From the NCBI GenBank assembly GCA_022315425.1, contig JAIUPT010000014.1, positions 186,001 to 250,000 of the forward strand: a stretch of 64,000 nt of DNA. Direction: 5' to 3'. The translations under genes were made by a program, and so were the position numbers. Under the pieces are notes generated by a model. It was not told the DNA's origin. It saw only the letters and a program-made list of their open reading frames with translations, and made no database searches. The first letter of the stretch is position 1. Every line of letters starts with the position of its first letter. Positions 58,215 through 64,000 of this stretch are shown in pieces. This DNA comes from Pseudevernia furfuracea. Lineage: Eukaryota; Ascomycota; Lecanoromycetes; Lecanorales; Parmeliaceae.

Positions 58215-59868
58215 ATGAAGGATCTCTTCCGAGAAACGGTGTTTGGGCGCCTTGTCCATCTCGCATCTGGGAGCTGGTTTTCCAGACGCGATGAAGAGCT
58301 TGATCCGTCGACCATGCTACAATATAGCGTTGACCACTCCGAGTCTTCGTCGAGATCACATGTCAATCAAATCCACAGCGACATAGAGAAAGGCAAAGAC
58401 ACGCGTTTGGTCGAGTGGGCAGAGAATGATCCTCACAACCCGAGGAACTGGTCCACCCCTAAAAAAGTGTTTGTCACCTTCCAGATCTGCCTCTTGACAA
58501 CTTCTGTGTACATTGGATCCGCCATCTACACCGCTGGGATTCTAGGTATTCAGCAGCATTTTAAGGTCGGCGAAGTCAAAGCTCTCTTAGGATTGACCCT
58601 CTTTGTCTTGGGCTATGCGCTTGGTCCGATGGTGTGGGTAAGAAGACTCTTGGCCTTACTTGTAAGGAGGGAAAGATCTAATCAAGACGTCCATGTAGGC
58701 GCCCATGTCAGAAGTTCCATACATTGGCCGTAATCCCATCTATATCGGAACCCTATTTGCATTCGTCGCCCTTCAGCTCGGTGTGATATACGCGAAGAAC
58801 TTTTCGATGCTCCTGGCTTTTCGATTTATCACTGGATTCGTAGGAAGCCCCGTCCTAGCCACTGGAGGGGCCACTATTGCAGATTTATACAAGCCTTCAA
58901 AGCAAGCCTACGGGATCGCACTTTGGGGTATCTCAGCGGTACTCGGTCCCGCCATGGGTCCCCTCATTGGGGGCTTTGCCGCTGAAAGCAAGGGCTGGCA
59001 ATGGCCTCTCTGGGAGCTCGTATGGCTCTCCGGCTTCTGCTTGGTCTTCCTCGTTTTCTTCCTTCCAGAGACCAGCTCAAGCAACATCATCTACCGCCGA
59101 ACTCTTCACATTCGCAAGGCTACCGGTAATATTAATATCAAATGCGAGCCAGAACTCGAAGCCGAGGGCATGTCCACGCAAGAAATCCTGCTCATGGTCT
59201 TCATCCGGCCCTTCACCCTTACCTTGAAAGAACCCATCTGCTTCGTACTCAACCTCTACATCGCGCTCGCCTACGGTCTCCTCTACCTCTGGTTCGAGTC
59301 CTTCCCCATCGTCTTTGGCCAAATCTATCACTTCTCCCAAGGCCTCGAAGGGCTCGCCTTCCTCGGCATCCTCATCGGTGCCTTCGTCGTCATGGTTCCC
59401 TTTTTCTACTACAGCTACAAGTTCGTCGAGCCTCAATTCAACCAAAACGGCGAACTCCGGCCCGAGATTCGTCTGCAGCCCGCCATGGTCGGCGCGTTCT
59501 TCATCCCCGTCTGCCTGTTCTGGTTCGGCTGGACGTCGCGCGCGTCGATTCATTGGATCGTGCCGATCATTGGCACATCCTTCTTTTCCATAGGAACGTT
59601 CCTGCTGTTCATGGCTGTGCTTGGCTACCTGGGCGATGCGTATCCGAAGTACGTGGCGTCGGTCTACGCTAGCAACGATTTAGTGCGATCCGGGTTCGGA
59701 GCGGCGTTTCCACTGTTCGCGAATGCCCTGTATTCGAAGTTGGGTGTCGCGTGGGCGAGCAGCCTGTTGGGGTTTTTGGCGGTTGCATTCATCCCGATCC
59801 CGTTTGTGTTGTACTTTTACGGGAAGAGGCTACGGTTGAGTAGTAAGATGGCGAGGCATGATCTGTAG
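58215..59868 (+). CDS. MFS transporter, DHA1 multidrug type
   Basis: Predicted 530-residue integral membrane exporter in two exons, with an intron at 58638-58698 whose removal gives GPMVWAPMSEVPYIGR, the typical end of TM2 and start of loop 2-3. The N-terminal hydrophilic stretch includes NDPHNPRNWS, a hallmark of fungal DHA1 drug:H+ antiporters. About twelve hydrophobic segments follow (TM1 near residue 90), with GFVGSPVLATGGATIADLY after TM4 and a central loop near residue 300. It is head-to-tail with the Zn2Cys6 gene (660 bp apart). The pair may act together, and could belong to the cluster or to a separate resistance locus. Confidence 0.94.
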
Positions 59869-62795
59869 GATAGGTTCCTTGATTAATGACTTGGATGTTC
59901 GCCTAAGTATTCTTGGCGGCAGCGGGTTTCGTGTCTTTTGGGGGCGTCTTGCAAATCTCGTGGTTTTTTTACAAGATTCTTCGCGCTGTAGAATTGGTCG
60001 CAACCATCGCACGGATTGGCTTGTTGGATTAGCATACTCGGCATGGCCTGGAATTCGGAATTGAGATCTCGAGTCTACAGGAAGGTGCACGTCAAAACGG
60101 GGAGGCTTTTCTGTTTAGAAGCAGGCAATAAATATGGTTTATAGAAAGAAAACAGCTTGAACATCTTTTTTTTTCCCTCCGTTCGGCGCGCGCACAAATC
60201 TCGATGATGATGATGTTGTTGATGATAGATGATACATAGTACATAGAGTACGGAGGTCTGCGCGCGCGCCCAGAGTTCCGGACAGCGCTGGTATATGCAA
60301 ACCCTTTCATCATGTTCCGGGTTATCCATCCATTCCTCTACGGTAAATGTGTTGCGGTACGATTAGGGTGTCAGGGCTCGATGCGTTCATTCATTCTACT
60401 AGTAAGTACGTTTCTGGACGCGTCAACCAACTATACGGTCAATATATACCGTGGGCTGTGACGGAGACCTTTGCATGCATCGGAGATTTTCTCATGACGG
60501 AACAAAAGATGGCGGAATTCTCCAAGGATTAAACATCGAGGTCCTCATCGACCATCGTATCGCTCGCTATATGCCAACGGAACGGTCCTTGGGCAGTCGT
60601 CGACGGCGCTGTTTAAAAAAAAAAAAAAAAGGGTTGAGGTTCGTGATGGGTCGGTCGTTCGGTTCCGGCGTACAACTCGCCAAGCCTGCCTGCCGCCCGC
60701 GAGATGGGGGACGTAGCTCGAGAGACTTGTCCTGTCTGTCTCCCCGAATCTATAGTCCACTTTCTTCGTCCCCATTACGCCTGTATATAGATGTCGAGTA
60801 TTCCCTGCTACTGGGGAAAGGAGTACACGCACGTACACTGGTGATGCCTGACGATGATTCATGTGCTTCAGAGGTTGAAGACAACTAGTCCCTCTGACTT
60901 GGACAGACGCACGAACAATGCCAGGTCAAATGTAGGAGAGGACAGAGATGGGGTTATTTTGAGATTTCCAGACACTTCGTCCATGGAGAAGAGGAAGATG
61001 AAGAGGGATTCAAACGCCGGCTGGCACCAACGATCTTTGTCGATATCGAGTCTGAAGGCTGGGAGGAGGAAGGATGCGCCTGGATCCTCTTGAATGTGTG
61101 AGGGGCATTGAGCCTTCCCAGCCGCGATCGGTTCCTGAGTGTAAACGGCTCGACGGGAGAAGAGAGAGATGTGCCCCAGGCCGAAGCAGGGGAGAAGGAG
61201 CCTAATTTTTTTAACGAATTGTTGTTCGTGGGAGCGTACTTAAGAAGAAGGAAAAAATCAATCCGACAACAACCGGCCGCGAAAAAAAAAAAAAGGCACA
61301 ACCGACTTTCCTTTGTGCCAGTTTCTGGAGAGAAAAGTTGGACCATTACAAAAGAGCCTCTATCGCTGGCTCTTCTCCTTGGTGTTTCCCAACATTCCCG
61401 CTTTCTGTTCGGATTTGGTGGAGGCCTCGGCGCGTGAGGAGAGGGGGAACGATTGACCCGTCAAGGAGCGTTTGAAACAAACGACCCACTGCTTCTTTAA
61501 ATCCGAGCTCATGGGGTAGTGATAGGTACCCTCTTCGAGAATACTCGACTCGCTACAAGTGGGACTTGTGGGTTATAGTGGGTCTTCATATCGCATAGCG
61601 CATACCGGGTCTGGTTTTTCGTGTCATGTTTGTGTCAATTCGGAAGGCCACCAAAATACCTTCCTCCAGAGCAATTTTTCTTGCCTCTTCATTCGACTCT
61701 ACCGCATCTCTTTCTTTCAGAGTAGGCATATGTAGCATTCTTTTGTCCCGCCCCCCCTGCGCCCTGTATATAAGCTTTCATTTTCACTCTGGGTGTCTAT
61801 CCCGCTCGAAAGACATGGGGGGTTTTCTTAGCGCCAGGGTACGAGAATATTGCCTGTTCGGGCCTCTCTCTATTCGCTTGCTGCTCTGGCGGTGGACGGC
61901 CCAATCACATATATCTAGCTAGCTAGCTATTTGGGTGCATACATGACGATATGAGAACACTGAAAATGGTAGGAAGCGTTACGAGAGCAAACATTGATTT
62001 CATTTTGCGACAGCGGGGTATCTGGGTCAACTTCGACAAGGGGGGCGACACTAGATCCAAGAACAGCGGTGATACTGAGTTATTGCTCGTACTGTGTGTA
62101 CTGGTGTGCCAAGAGAACGGGTACGTACCCGAAAGCCATAGGAAAGCAGGGGGAGAGGGTAGCTAGAGCAACGAGAATGATAGCAAGGGAACCCTTTTAG
62201 CTTCAGCATCCGATCAAAGTCCAAGAGAATCAATCAAAAAAAAAAAAAAAAAAACTCCATGGTATTCTCGCCAAACGCAAGCAAGCCGAGTTGTCTCGCC
62301 GCGGTCGCGATACCATGTACAACAATTAGTGTTCGTAGCGCTTCGCTGATTATCACTCTCCGCGGATTGCGAACGCACCTCAAGCTGTGGAGAAGCCCGC
62401 GCTGACTTTTATGTTTGTTTGTCGAATCCGGATTGCATGTCGTATACAGGGGCAAATGAGGAGCGTTTCCGTAGATCGTTCCGACCTGCATCAATTGCAC
62501 GGGCTTTGGCTCGAAAGGAAATGCTCGTCCGACGACGATGTCAGGGCTGGCGATGATGCATCAACTAACCGATTCACCATCAGTGGAACCGTTGGTTTCT
62601 CGTAGTTGGTGATTGATTGATTGATTGATTTCGTCATACTACCCTGAAGTCTTGCCGTAGTGGCCGACTATGCGAGTTACGTAATCTATCTAATCATTCC
62701 GGCCAATCACATAGCCCCAAATTCTTGAGGCTATACAAGTCGCCGTCGTGTCTCCGTGCCTTCCTGAACAAATCTTTGAGAAGGTATGCACCCTA
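59869..62795. other. Gene-poor region with simple repeats
   Basis: 2.9 kb without a supported gene. Short frames on both strands (up to 145 codons) have no motifs. Visible are an A16 tract near 60616, an (AT/CTAG)n word at about 61912-61930, an A18 run near 62235, (GATT)n at about 62610-62630 and CG-rich words near 60260. The base change towards AT begins only after about 62.9 kb. Confidence 0.5.
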
Positions 62796-64000
62796 CTACG
62801 CAGAGGCCCTCTCGTCTTGACCGTGTCCTTCTTTTTGATCACACACCCTAGTGAATCCTTGTTGCTGATCTTCCTCGAGAACTTGATATTGCCCAATAAG
62901 CCCAGTACTCCTCATAAAGTCCGCCGCCATTGAAGCATAGCGTGGTTTTGTTAGCATATTCTTATAAGTAATTATATCAAATTTCATCTTTCTTCTTTCC
63001 TCGACCCATTATTCTCTTCGTTTCTTATTAAACAGTCTGCATTTATGAAGAATATAACGAACTGTTTGCCTCGCCTCGCATTCACATATCTCTTTCTCAA
63101 CTCTCGATATTCATCGACTATAGAGAAAAGCCTTGAGACCTATCTTTTTCGTCCTTATTTGTGTGATTAGCGATGTCTTGACACGCTTAACTCTCGAATA
63201 TAGAAGTTATATCTGCTTCGAGAGTATTAACTAAATCTCTCGTAGTATATCTCCTCGCTTCTCATTAATTCATTCGATAACTCATTGCTTCATTGCGTAA
63301 GCACGAATAACTATTTTGACTGTTGATATCATCCTCGTTTGTATAACCGATCTTTGAATAGTTTTATTAGTATTCATTTCTGCTGTTTTCTTGTCGTGTA
63401 TCTCTCTCTCTCGTCACTCTATGACTTTCTTTGCCTCGTTATCGGTTCATTCGTTGTCGTCGATGTTAATGTGTGTAGGAATCCAGTGTAATTCGATTGC
63501 AACTTCGAGACTTCGAAGGATGTTGATAGTTTGAATCGTCTATATCACATAGACTTGTCTCGAGTGTTTGTTCGAATCCTCAATGGCTTGAATTGAGGCT
63601 TAATTATTAGTGTTTATGATGATCTCATTGAGCTGCGTTCTCGCTTGGTGTATCATCGCCATAGTTAATGTCTAAAGAATGTCATGCAGCTCGGCCGAGT
63701 AGATCGTATATCAGTCGCTTGATTCTAGATATACGCTGAAGGTGAAGTCTATGTTCGATGACACAGTAACTGTCCCTATTTTGTTGTTAATCTCACTTTC
63801 GTCTGTGTATATCATTATCTGATCTTTATCAATTAAGTATTCGATCAGCTTCTTTGCTGCCTTCTTGGTCTTATAAATTATCGTCTTGAAAGACTTTTAG
63901 TCGGGAGCAGCGCTGAATGATTACAGTTTCTCAATTAGATTAGTGTCGTCGTATCGCTCAGTGAATCTATTGATGTGTCTCTTTAAAAGACTGATTTTCC
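62796..64000 (-). mobile_element. Tad1-like LINE retrotransposon, RIP-degraded, cut by window edge
   Basis: On the minus strand, segments from about 63880 down read as the RNase H region typical of fungal Tad1-type non-LTR elements: IMIYTDES (metal-binding Asp), SAELHDIL, then a SIQAIEDS block and AIELHWIPTHI. Near 63000-63090 a CECEARQTVRYILHKC block matches the terminal zinc-finger-like CCHC region, and 62840-62987 gives the closing KPRYASMAADFM tail. The coding frame is broken by many TAA/TAG codons, and the sequence is AT-rich and TpA-rich, as expected after RIP. The reverse transcriptase part would lie beyond the right edge. The last ~150 bp (62.80-62.95 kb) are less degraded than the rest. 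Confidence 0.75.

Overview
The window is nuclear DNA of a filamentous ascomycete (Pezizomycotina). Genes carry short GT-AG introns (about 50-100 nt, some up to 188 nt), several with a CTAAC-type branch site. There is a fungal Zn2Cys6 regulator, an iterative PKS-NRPS, and, at the right edge, a retroelement mutated in the style of repeat-induced point mutation (RIP). I cannot name the species. All gene models come from reading frames, splice signals and remembered family motifs; no search was run.

The core (about 10.7-48.9 kb) is a secondary-metabolite gene cluster. Its central gene, on the minus strand at 10746-23164, encodes a 4025-residue hybrid megasynthase, KS-AT-DH-MT-(inactive ER)-KR-ACP-C-A-T-R, in seven exons. 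Around it lie a cytochrome P450 (25.0-26.8), a seven-helix membrane protein (27.7-28.7), a LovC-type trans-enoyl reductase that should supply the missing ER activity (29.6-30.8), a small FSH-type serine hydrolase (33.1-33.9), a short-chain dehydrogenase (34.4-35.5), an unrecognised, possibly regulatory protein (36.8-38.4), a second P450 of CYP52-like type (39.2-40.9), an ATP-grasp ligase (41.7-43.3) and a Yor1-like ABC exporter (44.3-48.9). The expected logic is: the PKS with the trans-ER builds a C-methylated reduced chain, the NRPS half couples an amino acid, the R domain releases it (its YxxxK pair is intact, so aldehyde release is plausible), the P450s and SDR tailor it, the ATP-grasp enzyme may add an amide or peptide bond, and the ABC pump exports it. 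No product is assigned.

Left flank (0-10.7 kb): a fragment resembling the C-terminus of a fungal membrane protein family, a full-length ABCC transporter, an IMP-specific 5'-nucleotidase (ISN1), a decayed GMC oxidoreductase pseudogene and a long low-complexity stretch.

Right flank (49-60 kb): an F-box/LRR-like gene broken by an in-frame TAG, a BTB/POZ protein, a RING-finger protein, a Zn2Cys6 transcription factor and an MFS transporter. After about 3 kb without convincing genes, the window ends in a minus-strand Tad1-like LINE with many stop codons (62.8-64.0 kb).

The most interesting signals outside the genes are a 155-bp tandem duplication upstream of the ABC exporter in which a Gal4-type CGG-N11-CCG site is kept in both copies, three imperfect copies of a hairpin-forming 25-mer between the trans-ER and hydrolase genes, and a long hairpin at 6248-6315.
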